DNA from: Actinoplanes aureus | GTDB lineage: Bacteria; Actinomycetota; Actinomycetes; Mycobacteriales; Micromonosporaceae | Direction of reading: 5' to 3' | Assembly (NCBI RefSeq): GCF_015704865.1 | Contig: NZ_JADQTO010000013.1 | Location: 34,637 to 98,636 of the forward strand | DNA length: 64,000 bases | Translations under genes and position numbers: made by a program | Notes under the pieces: generated by a model | Seen by the model: only the letters and a program-made list of their open reading frames with translations | Databases searched by the model: none | What the model was told of the DNA's origin: nothing | In this document: piece after piece, positions 8,416 through 17,068 of the stretch | Position numbering within the stretch: position 1 is the stretch's first letter | How the letters are laid out: each line of letters begins with the position of its first letter

Positions 8416-9005
8416 GTGCAACCTACCCCTACGCAGCGCGGAACAGGCCGGATTATCTTTCTTAACGGCGCTTCCAGCTGCGGCAAATCCACGCTGGGAG
8501 GAGCCTGCAGGCAGCGTTGGAGGAACCGTTTCTGCACGTCTCCTCCGACCAGTTCGTAGCTGCCGGCATGCTCCCGCCGCGGCGCGACGACGGTGGGCCG
8601 TTCGATTGGTGGCTTCAGGTACGTCCCCGGTTCTTCGCCGCCTTCCATCAATGCCTGCTGGCTTTTGCGGTGACCGGCAATGACCTGATTGTCGAGCACG
8701 TCATCGAGTTCCGTAGCTGGCGAGCCGATCTGGCCGTCCTGCTGGCAGACCTGGACGTGTTCCTGATCGGCGTGCACTGCGCACCGGACGAACTGGACCG
8801 CCGCGAACGCATCCGAGGTGATCGCCGTATCGGTGAGAGACGCGCCCACGTCGAGCTCAACGGTATCCACACCTTCGGCCCGTACGACTTCGAGATCGAC
8901 ACGACCGCCGGAGTCAACACCCAGACGATCGCTTCGGTCCTATCGGCGTGGAAGCGTCGAGCACCGTCATCGGGCACACTTGCGCAGTCGCCTCAGAAAT
9001 ATTGA
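8416..9005 (+). pseudogene. Chloramphenicol-phosphotransferase-like kinase, frameshifted
   Basis: From the GTG at 8416 the frame reads RIIFLNGASSCGKSTL, a P-loop as in the CPT family. A one-base loss near 8500 then puts the rest in another frame: EEPFLHVSSDQFVAAGMLP, GNDLIVEHVI and DVFLIGVHC follow to a stop at 9003-9005. Restoring one base would give LQAALEEPFLHVSSD and a normal protein of about 195 residues. CPT-type enzymes phosphorylate a hydroxyl of chloramphenicol-like compounds. Either the gene is inactivated or there is a sequencing indel; decayed neighbours favour real inactivation. Confidence 0.8.
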
Positions 9006-9111
9006 TCTCGAAGTTTCGCGGCAGATCAGGACATCGGAGCGACCGACGCGGGTCCAGCGAAGGTGCTGCGACACTGGCATCTGCAAGCCGAGCACCCACC
9101 GTGGAATGATC

Positions 9112-9139
9112 TTGTGGGAAGTCTGGCAGTGCCTATCCT
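9112..9139 (+). promoter_or_regulatory. Putative promoter for a leaderless transcript
   Basis: TTGTGG at 9112-9117 and TATCCT at 9134-9139 are 16 bases apart. The expected start of transcription coincides with the GTG at 9146, so the mRNA of the next gene may be leaderless, which is common in actinomycetes. This also explains why that gene has no ribosome site. Confidence 0.5.
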
Positions 9140-9145
9140 GTCGCT

Positions 9146-9898
9146 GTGATGATCAGTCTGCTCGACTGGGTTGTTCGATGGCGGGCGGCGGTACTGGCCG
9201 CGGCGCTGCTCATCGCGGCGGGATTCGCGGTGCTCGCGCATACCGGCGGGAGCGACGGTGTCGAGGACCTCATCGCAGGTCTCCACCTGCTGCTGGCGTT
9301 CGCGCTGCTCACACTGGCGGTCGCCGCGGATCGAACATCTCAACCCGCGAGGCTGGTAGCACGACCAGAGCTGCCCGCCTTCGAGGTACCGCCGAACCCG
9401 GGTGTAGTTCTTCGAACCGCGGGCTTTACCTTCATGACGGTCATGTGCGTTGCCTCCCTCGTGCGTGACGTGGCGGCGGGCGACGATCTCGAGTTCTGGC
9501 GATTTCTCCCTGTGGTCTTCGTCGGCCTGCTGGCGTTCCTGTGGCCATCGGCGCTCGGCCCGTTCGGAGTGCGGCTCCGCCCGGACGGGGTCGTCGACCG
9601 GCACGTATTTGGCACGCTGTTAGTACCGTGGGAGGCATTGGCCACCCCGTATCCCTTTGCCCACGACCGCGAGCAGGCCACCCTCGCCCTGGCACACCCC
9701 GAGCTCGCCCGCAGGCGCGGCCTTCGGCACGGCAGGTCGGTTTCATTGCCGACCAGAAGCGTCAAGGCGGAGTTGCTGGCCCGCGCGATCCACGAGTACG
9801 CGAACCGCCCCGAACTCCGAACGGCTATCGGATCGGAGACTGAATTAGCCAGGTTCCTGGGAATTCCGCAGATCATCGCGCTTACGGAAAACGCATGA
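9146..9898 (+). CDS. Membrane protein with PH-like domain
   Basis: 250 residues, function unknown. Two hydrophobic helices (about residues 12-30 and 45-62) are followed by a loop and a second helix pair (about 90-140). A soluble C-terminal half then begins GVRLRPDGVVDRHVFGTLLVPWEAL; this run of strands (RPDGV...PWEAL) resembles bacterial PH-like domains on membrane proteins. A GTG at 9146 or ATG at 9149 serves as start. The gene stands alone. Confidence 0.7.
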   Translation: MMISLLDWVVRWRAAVLAAALLIAAGFAVLAHTGGSDGVEDLIAGLHLLLAFALLTLAVAADRTSQPARLVARPELPAFEVPPNPGVVLRTAGFTFMTVMCVASLVRDVAAGDDLEFWRFLPVVFVGLLAFLWPSALGPFGVRLRPDGVVDRHVFGTLLVPWEALATPYPFAHDREQATLALAHPELARRRGLRHGRSVSLPTRSVKAELLARAIHEYANRPELRTAIGSETELARFLGIPQIIALTENA

Positions 9899-10347
9899 CC
9901 CGTAACGTCAAACTACCGTGCGTAACTGCGAGTGGCGTGAACGTTGTGCTGTGAGGGAGCAGGGAGATAGGAATACGGACCCATGGAGCTTGTTGCTTGG
10001 CGGGCATGTGCTCCAGACGCTCCCCGCCGGGAGTCTGACCGGTGTCCGGGGGAAGCCGGCCCTCCGGTCTGGGCCTGTCTCCTGGAACTGGGCCGAGGCA
10101 CCTCGACCGCTGGGCGGAGGTCGGGCCCAGCAGAGTAAGCAGGAGACCGCAGGCAACGTTATCCGGACGGGTCGTGTGATGCCCGATCGGCAGCTATGCG
10201 GGCGCCCCTGGGTGGCAGCGGCCCCCGTTTACCCCCGAAAACCCCTGCTTGCGGTCCACAATCAGTGACAAGCGGTGATCACCGATGTGCTGCGTTTGTA
10301 CAGCTCATTGCCAATGCGCGACAATCGATGACAATCTCGGTACGGTC
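9899..10347. other. Gene-free stretch next to the tRNA fragment
   Basis: No supported gene. Near the right end TGACAA/CGACAA-type hexamers recur at about 10265, 10320 and 10330, which could be arm-type integrase sites given the adjacent tRNA fragment. It also contains copy 2 of the C-rich repeat (10220-10254). Confidence 0.5.
10220..10254 (+). repeat. C-rich imperfect repeat, copy 2
   Basis: Centred on CCCGTTTACCCCCGAAAA, partner of 2680-2712 in the same orientation. It lies about 100 bases left of the tRNA fragment. Confidence 0.5.
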
Positions 10348-10349
10348 GC

Positions 10350-10395
10350 GGTTGGTAACCAAGGGTCGCAGGTTCAAGTCTTGTCAGCCCGACCA
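10350..10395 (+). other. tRNA 3' fragment, putative integration (att) site
   Basis: The sequence from GTTGGTAACCAAG through GCAGG TTCAAGT CTTGT to CAGCCCG A CCA has the 3' side of an anticodon arm, a complete T arm and an acceptor 3' strand with discriminator and CCA. The upstream 40 bases cannot form a D arm, an anticodon 5' strand or a matching acceptor strand (CGGGCTG expected). It is therefore not a functional tRNA. Integrases of actinomycete integrative elements and phages commonly insert at tRNA 3' ends and leave such a copy at the far end. A TTGGTAA loop would mean a GGT (Thr) anticodon, but tRNA identity is uncertain. Confidence 0.75.
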
Positions 10396-10406
10396 TAGAT
10401 CAGCAG

Positions 10407-10439
10407 GAAAGAGCCGGTTCGCGAAGTCGCGGCTCTTTC
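10407..10439 (+). terminator. Rho-independent terminator after the tRNA fragment
   Basis: GAAAGAGCC at 10407-10415 pairs with GGCTCTTTC at 10431-10439 around a loop containing TTCGCGAA, followed by TGTTT. It is probably the native terminator of the tRNA gene, carried over unchanged. Confidence 0.75.
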
Positions 10440-10825
10440 TGTTTATGGATCTCAACTCGCCGGGAGGTGTCGGCGTATCCAGGGCGAATTGGCGGTCCTG
10501 GGTACCGGCTTGCGCCGAGCAGGAGATAGCTATTTTGACGAAGCCGGTGCCGCGGCGGGACGGCCCTAGATGGACCGGGCTTCTCACCGCGGGCAACGGC
10601 CACCCAGTGCTGCGTTCCTGCATGTGGCGCGCCGGACGGGATGCCATCGCAGGAGTGCTGGGGGTGCTGCCGCCGCCGTTCGCAAACTGCGGGACTTGCC
10701 TGACCATGAGCAGGCATGATGATCGTCGAGTTGCGTGCCGGAATTCGGCCGGGGGTGGGGCGAACAAAGTTGCCCGGCGAGATGACTAACCGGGTGAAGG
10801 TTCCCCACTCTGAAGGAGATCTGTC
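10440..10825. other. Intergenic region before the lipoprotein gene
   Basis: About 385 bases with no supported gene. A frame running through the tRNA fragment into this stretch is an artefact. It should contain the promoter of the lipoprotein gene. Confidence 0.5.
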
Positions 10826-11815
10826 ATGCGTACGCATCGTCCGAGCAATGTTCGGTTCCTGGCCGCCGCCGTGGTTGGCGTGAGCGCGTTGGGTATTGGG
10901 GCATGCGGCCGACCGGCCGCGCCTAGCGCGGTCGAGGGTCTGCCGCCGGCCAGCGCATCGGGCTCGTCTGGCTCCGCCGACTCGATGACCACCTCGCGAG
11001 CGGCGCAATCGGCGCGGGCTGCGAAATCGGTGTTGCCGCAGGGCTGGAAGCGCTGCGTCAACTCCACCGAGAACTTCTCCATCGGGTATCCGGGAACCTG
11101 GCACACCACCCAGATCCGGCCGGCAGAGGTGTGCGCCCAGTTCCACCCGGACCGGTTCACCATTCCGCTGGAGAGCGAATACCCGCTGACCGCCCTCAAC
11201 GTGCGGCGGGTGTCGGCTCCGCCTAGCCGGACGGACACCGAATTCGAGGACACGCTTCGGTGGGAGCAGATCAGGGTGGGCGGGCAGCGCGCGGTCCGGT
11301 TCGAGACCTCCAGCACCGGTGCGGGCCTCTATCAGGCGGGCACCCGGCAATACGGGTACGTCCTTCGGCTCGGGAGCGGCCTGATCTCGGTGCACACCAC
11401 CGCTGAGCCGGGCGAGACTCGCTACGCCGCCTGGAAGACCGTCGTCGACAAGGCGGTTCGTACGCTTGCCGTCGCGCCCCGCGGATGTGTCGCGGTCCGG
11501 CCCGACATGGGCTTCTACGAGGCGGGCCGGGTCGGCTCCGAAGAACTGACGACGCCGCGCTCGCGCTGTACGACGATCAGCGTCTCCCACGTCGTGGATC
11601 CGGCGAAGCCGGCGGACCGCTGCCAGACCTTCCGGCTCGGCTTCTGGCCGCTGGTCGACGGCTCCCTCACCTACACCGAGCCGGTGACCGCGTGCGGTAC
11701 GAACCGCACGGTGCTGGCGCGCAACGTTCCCGACAAAGCCCGATACCTGGTGGTGTACGACGTCGACTACATCGATCCGGACGTCCAGCGGGTCGACTTC
11801 AAGGTCTGGCACTAG
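10826..11815 (+). CDS. Secreted lipoprotein, function unknown
   Basis: 329 residues. The ATG follows AAGGAG by 8 bases. A signal peptide ends in the lipobox ALGIGAC, so Cys27 should be lipidated and the protein anchored outside the membrane. After a Ser/Ala-rich linker (to about residue 65) there is a folded region with paired cysteines. It includes NFSIGYPGTWHT, reminiscent of PsbP/LpqN-like extracellular folds, but this is not enough for a family call. It ends 16 bases before the SIR2-like gene, so the two may be co-transcribed. Confidence 0.7.
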   Translation: MRTHRPSNVRFLAAAVVGVSALGIGACGRPAAPSAVEGLPPASASGSSGSADSMTTSRAAQSARAAKSVLPQGWKRCVNSTENFSIGYPGTWHTTQIRPAEVCAQFHPDRFTIPLESEYPLTALNVRRVSAPPSRTDTEFEDTLRWEQIRVGGQRAVRFETSSTGAGLYQAGTRQYGYVLRLGSGLISVHTTAEPGETRYAAWKTVVDKAVRTLAVAPRGCVAVRPDMGFYEAGRVGSEELTTPRSRCTTISVSHVVDPAKPADRCQTFRLGFWPLVDGSLTYTEPVTACGTNRTVLARNVPDKARYLVVYDVDYIDPDVQRVDFKVWH

Positions 11816-11831
11816 CACCTAGCCTTGCCGT

Positions 11832-13619
11832 ATGTGGATCGGTCAGGTGGAACTGCCGCAGGAGCTCATCGACGCGCACCGCGCGGGTGACCTGGTCATC
11901 TTCGTGGGCGCGGGCGCGTCGATCGCGTCGCCTGCCGATCTGCCCGACTTCAAAAAGCTCAGCGACGAGATCGCCAAGGACGCTCGGGTGGTGGTCGAAG
12001 CGGGGGAGCAGCCCGACGTCGTCCTGGGCAACGCCGACGCTGACAAGCTGATGGACGTCCACCGACGCATCGCGACCCGCATCGGTGACCCGGCGTCCAA
12101 GCCCAACGTCCTCCACGAGGCGATCGTGCGGCTCGCCCGGGCCGGCCGGACGACTCGCATCGTCACCACGAACTACGACCGGCACCTGTCAACGGTCCTC
12201 GGCGACGGGCCGCCGGAGTACCGGGGGCCGGTCCTGCCGCTCGGCGACGACTTCGACGGCCTGGTCTACCTGCACGGCACGCTCGAACAGGAGCCGCGCC
12301 ATCTGGTCGCGACCGATCAGGATTTCGGTACGGCCTACCTGCTCGACGGCTGGGCGGTCCGCTTCCTGGTGCCGATGTTCCGCGAGTACACCGTTCTCTT
12401 CGTCGGCTACAGCCACAACGACTTCGCGATGACCTATCTGGGGCGGGCGCTACCGCCCACCAGCCGGCGATACGCGCTGGCCGAGGACACCCCTGAGCAG
12501 AAGCAGCACTGGCGTCGGCTGGGCATCACCGCCGTGCTGTATCCGAATCCCGACCGTGACCACTCGGCGCTTCCGGCGCTGATCGGCAAGTGGGCCGAGC
12601 GCGCCGAGATGCGCCTGCTCGACCATCGGCAGATGGTGGCCCGCCTGGTCGCCGGGCCGCCGTCGGGGGTTCCGGAGGAGATCTCCTACCTCGAAGATGT
12701 GCTCGGCTCGGACGACAAGGTGCGGTTCTTCACCGAGTACGCTCGCGGCCCGCAATGGCTGGCCTGGGTCACCGAGCAGCCTCGTTTCCGCCAGCTCTTC
12801 GACGGATCGGCCGTCGGTTCCCCGCTGGCCGAGTGGTTCGCCCAGCACTTCGTCGCCGAGGAGGAACACACGCGAGCGGCCTTCGAGGCGGTCGAGGCGT
12901 GCGGCGGCCGTCTGGGATTCCGGGTCTGGTCGGCGATCGGTCAACGGCTCCACATCATCGGTGCTCCGCGCCCGGCCTGGCTGACGCGGTGGGTGGTTCT
13001 GCTCATTCGCGACGATCCCCGGGAAGGCGCCGACTGGCTGGAGTACGCGCTCAAAGCCTCGCGCCTGCCCGCGGACCGCGACACCCTCCTCCTGCTGTTC
13101 ACCCACCTCACCACGCCGACCGTCGACTTCCGGCAACCGCGCCGGCCGCGTCTTCCGTCGTCGGTCGAGCTGAACATCCGGGGCGACCTGGAGTGGCTGC
13201 GCCGGGCCTGGGAGGAAACCATCGTCCCAGCTCTGGAAGGTGTCGCCCGGGAGTTGCTCGCCATCAGCGACGTGCACTTGCGGCAGGCGTACCGGCTGTC
13301 GGACGCGACCGCCGGCTCGCCCGGCTGGGATTCCCTGAGCCGGGGCCGGATGGCGATCGAGCGGCACCCGCAGAACTCGTTTCGCAAGCATGGTGGCGGT
13401 CAATCCGCACTCGGCCGGCGGTTACGCCAACGTCGAATTCCACGGTTTCCGCAACGACGCGATCCGGTCGCGCATGCACATTCACCTGACCCGCGACGAC
13501 GGGCCCTGGTACACCTACTGGCTGGACCAGTTCGAGGCGATCTGGCGTTCGGCCGTCACCGACGAGTAAGCCGGGAGGCGGCTACTTCGGCGGGTCAGTG
13601 CTCGCTTCCTTGGGCGTAG
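11832..13619 (+). CDS. SIR2-like NADase-type protein with a broken 3' end
   Basis: The N-terminal 260 residues are a SIR2 fold: IFVGAGAS near residue 23 (NAD pocket), TTNYD near 112 and LHGTLEQ near 148, with the catalytic His. A helical domain of unknown type follows (about 270-520). Many SIR2-domain proteins with C-terminal sensor domains are anti-phage effectors that deplete NAD; that role is inferred here, not shown. After about residue 520 the frame turns Arg/Pro-rich and runs 38 bases into the convergent gene. The neighbouring frame at 13390-13569 has protein-like sequence. A one-base indel near 13380 is therefore likely, and the true product probably ends at 13569. Confidence 0.8.
   Translation: MWIGQVELPQELIDAHRAGDLVIFVGAGASIASPADLPDFKKLSDEIAKDARVVVEAGEQPDVVLGNADADKLMDVHRRIATRIGDPASKPNVLHEAIVRLARAGRTTRIVTTNYDRHLSTVLGDGPPEYRGPVLPLGDDFDGLVYLHGTLEQEPRHLVATDQDFGTAYLLDGWAVRFLVPMFREYTVLFVGYSHNDFAMTYLGRALPPTSRRYALAEDTPEQKQHWRRLGITAVLYPNPDRDHSALPALIGKWAERAEMRLLDHRQMVARLVAGPPSGVPEEISYLEDVLGSDDKVRFFTEYARGPQWLAWVTEQPRFRQLFDGSAVGSPLAEWFAQHFVAEEEHTRAAFEAVEACGGRLGFRVWSAIGQRLHIIGAPRPAWLTRWVVLLIRDDPREGADWLEYALKASRLPADRDTLLLLFTHLTTPTVDFRQPRRPRLPSSVELNIRGDLEWLRRAWEETIVPALEGVARELLAISDVHLRQAYRLSDATAGSPGWDSLSRGRMAIERHPQNSFRKHGGGQSALGRRLRQRRIPRFPQRRDPVAHAHSPDPRRRALVHLLAGPVRGDLAFGRHRRVSREAATSAGQCSLPWA
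13390..13569 (+). pseudogene. Out-of-frame 3' end of the SIR2-like gene, or a short separate gene
   Basis: Starting at an ATG at 13390, 59 codons read MVAVNPHSAGGYANVEFHG, then RSRMHIHLTRDDGPWYT and DQFEAIWRSAV before TAA. The composition is natural and the stop sits 12 bases from the convergent gene. It is best read as the real C terminus of the SIR2-like protein in the +1 frame; no ribosome site supports independent translation. The alternative is a fragment of another gene joined by deletion. Confidence 0.6.
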
Positions 13620-14247
13620 TCTCGCCGGCCAACTCTTCGAGAGCTCTCTGGTATTCCGCCTCGAAGATTGCGTTGTAGCTTTCCGCGTCGGTCGTTGCCT
13701 GGGCGCTGAGCACTTTCCGCCGCTTCTCCCAGAGCTGCCTGCCTACCGGGCCTCTGAACATCGGACGGGCGAATTCCTCTCGAAGATGTTCCTTGCTGAA
13801 GTACCCCATCTCGTAGCCGGCGAGGCCGTAGCTGAGAATCAGTGTCGTGAACAGGTACCTGCGGACTTCCTCGCTGCTTTCGCTCTTCGCGAAGTCTCCG
13901 TCTATGCAGGGCCCGAACACCTCTGGTTCCTCGATCGCTAGGGATAGTAGATCCTTCTGCCTCTGCCGTATGGCGTCGATCCGATATGAGCGCTCCTGCC
14001 TCGCCTGATACACCAGCGAGGTGGCTACGACGCCGAGAGTGATGGCAGATAGTGCGGCCGAGAGTATTCCGTAGGCCTGACCGAGGTCGCTGACTCGAGT
14101 GATGTCCTGGTCAGTCATGGCGGGAGAAAGGAGATAGAAGAGTGGGCCGATGACGCAAGCAATGCCTAGTGCAGCCGCCGTGGCAGCCCACCAAGCTATC
14201 TTCTTCCCCGTGACCGCATTGGGGCGGAAGGCATCACGTTTCGCCAT
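13582..14247 (-). CDS. DUF6082-type membrane protein
   Basis: 221 residues from the ATG at 14245-14247, which has an AGGA-type site upstream; the longer frame would add an improbable 65 residues. Two transmembrane helices lie near residues 18-38 and 58-80, followed by YQARQERSYRIDAIRQRQKDLL. A helical cytoplasmic domain with LFTTLILSYGLAGYEMGY follows. This arrangement matches DUF6082, common in actinomycetes and of unknown function. It is convergent with the SIR2-like gene and divergent from the Abhydrolase_9 gene. Confidence 0.75.
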   Translation of the reverse strand: MAKRDAFRPNAVTGKKIAWWAATAAALGIACVIGPLFYLLSPAMTDQDITRVSDLGQAYGILSAALSAITLGVVATSLVYQARQERSYRIDAIRQRQKDLLSLAIEEPEVFGPCIDGDFAKSESSEEVRRYLFTTLILSYGLAGYEMGYFSKEHLREEFARPMFRGPVGRQLWEKRRKVLSAQATTDAESYNAIFEAEYQRALEELAGETTPKEASTDPPK

Positions 14248-14422
14248 ATCCTGGTCGTTCCTCTCCCTTGGTAGGGCGGACAGGGGCGGGTGGTGCCTCA
14301 TCCGCAACGGATGAGGAGCGGCTGTGCCGCCCGCGTCACGATGGGCGCAGGGGCCGAACGTCCCCGTCGCTTCGTCCGTCGGGCTGTCGTGCCGCTGGTT
14401 GAGATGGGAATGGTGATCGGCA

Positions 14423-16405
14423 ATGTCGGCGAAAGGCTTCACCGAGCCGGTACCGCTGCTGTCGGCGACTGACTCGGCGGCTGACGTCGGGCTGGTGGTC
14501 GCCTCCGCCCTCGCTCCCGGAACGTTCGCGTCTTCGTTGGCCGACCGCAGCGTGGTGAATCAGGGCATCGTGACCGGCTTCTCCATCGGACTGCATTACC
14601 TGCTGACAGTAGCCACACAGGACACCATGCGGGGCATCGCCACCGCGCTCGCGGCCGGCGATGCGGCCGGCTCGGCGGCGAAGACGGCACGGCGGCACAT
14701 GGTCACCACGTTGATCGTCGATGCCGCAGCTATCCCCGTCGGTCTGGGGATCCAGCGGATGCTGTCCCCGAGGCCGGGCGAGGCAATGGCCCGGGGGCTG
14801 CTGCGGCAGGCCGGCTGGAGATTCGCGGCGACGGGGCTGGGCGATCTTGTCCTGGTGGGCGCCAAGGTCAGTGCCCGGTGGTTGGACGTCCGTATCGGTG
14901 CTGGCGGGCGGATCGCGGAGCTTCCGGTCGCCGTGCCGGCTGGTCTCGGTGTCGCGTACCTGCTGGAGCGCCGCCGGGTGCTGGATACGGAGTCGGGCAC
15001 GGTCCGGCGGCCGTCGGCGCTGCGGTCCATGGCCGTGGCCGGCGGGATTGTCGGCGGCGTTGCGGGTGCGGCACATGCGGAGCGCCTGCTTGCCGGCCAG
15101 TTCGCACGGCGAGCGGCCGACAAGCTGCCCGGCCCGGCAGCGATGTGGCGGGTCCTGGGACACGGTGCGAGCCTGATCGGGCTGGCTGCCGGCGCCTCCG
15201 CCTTCTGGCATCGCACGATGCGGCAGCTGGAGGCGGGCACCGCGGCCGATCAGCCGCTGTTCGCGCCCGATGAGTCGGAACGGTGGGTGGGGCCGACCAT
15301 CAGCGGCGGACCGTCCAGCCTGGTGCCGTGGAAGAGCCTCGGCCGGGAGGGCCGCCGCCACGCGCTTGCCTACGTACGGCCCACGCCCGTTCCGGATCCC
15401 CCGGCGGGTACGCCGGACCTGTCCATCGCGACGGTGATGGGTGAGCCGGCCCGGGCCGAACCGGTGCAGGTGTACGTGGGGCTGGACAGCGCACCGACCG
15501 CCCGGGAGCGGGTGGATCTCGCTCTGGCCGAGCTGGACCGCACGAAGGCGTTCGACCGCTCGCTGATCATGCTGGTGTCACCGACCGGTACGGGTTATGT
15601 CAACTACGTGGCCATCGCGGCAGCGCAGTACCTGGCTCGAGGCGACGTGGCGACCGTGACCATGCAGTACTCGAAACGGCCGTCGCCGCTGTCGCTCCGA
15701 ATGATCAAGGCGGCCCGGGAGCAGAACCGGCTGCTGTGGCTGCGGATCCTCCAGAGGGTCCGCAGCCGTCCCGAACCGCGGCCGCGCGTGGTGCTGTTCG
15801 GGGAGAGCCTCGGCGCGCACACCAGCCAGGACGTCTTCCTGCACTGGGGCACTCTCGGTCTGGAGACCCTGGGGATCGACCGAGCGTTGTGGATCGGCAC
15901 CCCGTATGCCAGCGGGTGGTCGCACCAGGTCACCGGCGAGGATCGTCTCGACGTCGACCGGGACGCCGTGGCGGTCGTCAACGACTTCGCCCAACTCCAG
16001 GCGCTCGGACCGCAGCGGCGGGCCCGGTTGCGGTACGTGCTGCTCAGCCATGACAACGACGGCGTCACCAAATTCGGGCTGGATCTGCTGACGACACCGC
16101 CGTCGTGGCTCGGTCCCAGCCGCCCGCGTCCGGAAAGCGTCGACGGAGCCAGTCCCCGCGGGATTCCACCGGGCATCCGGTGGCGCCCGATCACGACGTT
16201 CTTCCAGTTGCTGATCGACATGAAGAACGCGCAGGTGCCGGGGCAGTACCGGGCGTCGGGTCACGATTACCGGCCGGACCTGCCGCGGTTCATCAGCGAG
16301 GTGTTCGACCTGCCGGCGACCGGCGAGCAGTTGGACCGAATCCATGCGGCGGTACAGGCCCGCGAGACGGTTCGCGAGCAGCTGATCAACAGTCGGAAAC
16401 GATAG
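14423..16405 (+). CDS. Abhydrolase_9-family membrane hydrolase
   Basis: 660 residues. The N-terminal part (about 1-270) has several hydrophobic helices and matches the Abhydrolase_9_N region. The C-terminal part is an alpha/beta-hydrolase whose nucleophile elbow is GESLGAH (about residue 460), with a following LWIGTPYASGW. Proteins of this type (formerly DUF2319) are widespread in mycobacteria and relatives, and their substrate is unknown. A catalytic Ser facing the periplasm or cytoplasm cannot be decided here. A GGGAATGG stretch upstream could serve as the ribosome site. The next gene is convergent. Confidence 0.88.
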   Translation: MSAKGFTEPVPLLSATDSAADVGLVVASALAPGTFASSLADRSVVNQGIVTGFSIGLHYLLTVATQDTMRGIATALAAGDAAGSAAKTARRHMVTTLIVDAAAIPVGLGIQRMLSPRPGEAMARGLLRQAGWRFAATGLGDLVLVGAKVSARWLDVRIGAGGRIAELPVAVPAGLGVAYLLERRRVLDTESGTVRRPSALRSMAVAGGIVGGVAGAAHAERLLAGQFARRAADKLPGPAAMWRVLGHGASLIGLAAGASAFWHRTMRQLEAGTAADQPLFAPDESERWVGPTISGGPSSLVPWKSLGREGRRHALAYVRPTPVPDPPAGTPDLSIATVMGEPARAEPVQVYVGLDSAPTARERVDLALAELDRTKAFDRSLIMLVSPTGTGYVNYVAIAAAQYLARGDVATVTMQYSKRPSPLSLRMIKAAREQNRLLWLRILQRVRSRPEPRPRVVLFGESLGAHTSQDVFLHWGTLGLETLGIDRALWIGTPYASGWSHQVTGEDRLDVDRDAVAVVNDFAQLQALGPQRRARLRYVLLSHDNDGVTKFGLDLLTTPPSWLGPSRPRPESVDGASPRGIPPGIRWRPITTFFQLLIDMKNAQVPGQYRASGHDYRPDLPRFISEVFDLPATGEQLDRIHAAVQARETVREQLINSRKR

Positions 16406-16417
16406 GACTTCCCGCTC

Positions 16418-16957
16418 TCACGTCGTCTCCGCGCCGGCGGCCGCGGCGTCCTGCTCGATCTTCGCGGCGTCCGCCTCGAGCTGCCTGGTCTCCACCTTCG
16501 CCGCCCGTTTCATGGCCTGCTCCACCTTGGCGCCCATGTCGGACACGGCGACGACGACCAGCCCGGCCTGACCGGCATCGAGATGCTCGCCGAGTTCCTT
16601 CAGGTCGCGGCGGCTCATGCCGGCTGCCGCGTGACCGGCCAGCGAGCCGAGCACGGCGCCGCCGGCCGTGGTCGTCGCCAGCAGGCCGCCGCCGATCGCC
16701 GCGAACGGGAACAGTGCGACGACCAAGCCGGTCGCCAGGCCGATCCCGCCGCCCAGCACACCCCCGACCCGAGTCGGCGTCTCGTGCCGCTTGACGATCT
16801 TCGCCTTCCCGTCGGGCCGCCGCTCAACCACGGCGGCGTCGTAGGCGTCGATCAGGTTCGCCTCGGTGTGCAGGGCTTTCACCAGCTCATAGTCATCCTT
16901 GGCGAGGGCGACGCTGGGATACACCCCGACGTAAACCAGGAACGTATCGATAGCCAT
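16418..16957 (-). CDS. DUF1269-like membrane protein
   Basis: 179 residues. The ATG at 16955-16957 lies behind GAGGAGG. The N-terminal soluble domain (AIDTFLVYVGVYPSVALAKDDYE) is followed by a Gly-rich hydrophobic hairpin (GVLGGGIGLATGLVVALFPF...GSLAGHAAAG) and a soluble C-terminal part with LDAGQAGLVVVAVSD. It ends in a charged Ala/Glu-rich helix. This is the layout of DUF1269 proteins, whose function is unknown. Single gene. Confidence 0.8.
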   Translation of the reverse strand: MAIDTFLVYVGVYPSVALAKDDYELVKALHTEANLIDAYDAAVVERRPDGKAKIVKRHETPTRVGGVLGGGIGLATGLVVALFPFAAIGGGLLATTTAGGAVLGSLAGHAAAGMSRRDLKELGEHLDAGQAGLVVVAVSDMGAKVEQAMKRAAKVETRQLEADAAKIEQDAAAAGAETT

Positions 16958-17068
16958 CGTCCGAACCTCCTCTGGGTGGGAACATCCAGAGACAACGATG
17001 TCCGGTGTATTCGGCGCGCGCCTCATCCCCGATAGGTGACTGAGGGCCCCTCCACCGCAACGGTGTAG

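Noticed and set aside
10350..10395. Functional tRNA gene
   Set aside because: The 5' half (acceptor strand, D arm, anticodon 5' strand) is missing, so only an att-type fragment can be claimed.
10196..10789. Plus-strand frame of about 197 codons across the tRNA fragment
   Set aside because: It contains the RRFKSCQPD type translation that tRNA T arms give; not a protein gene.
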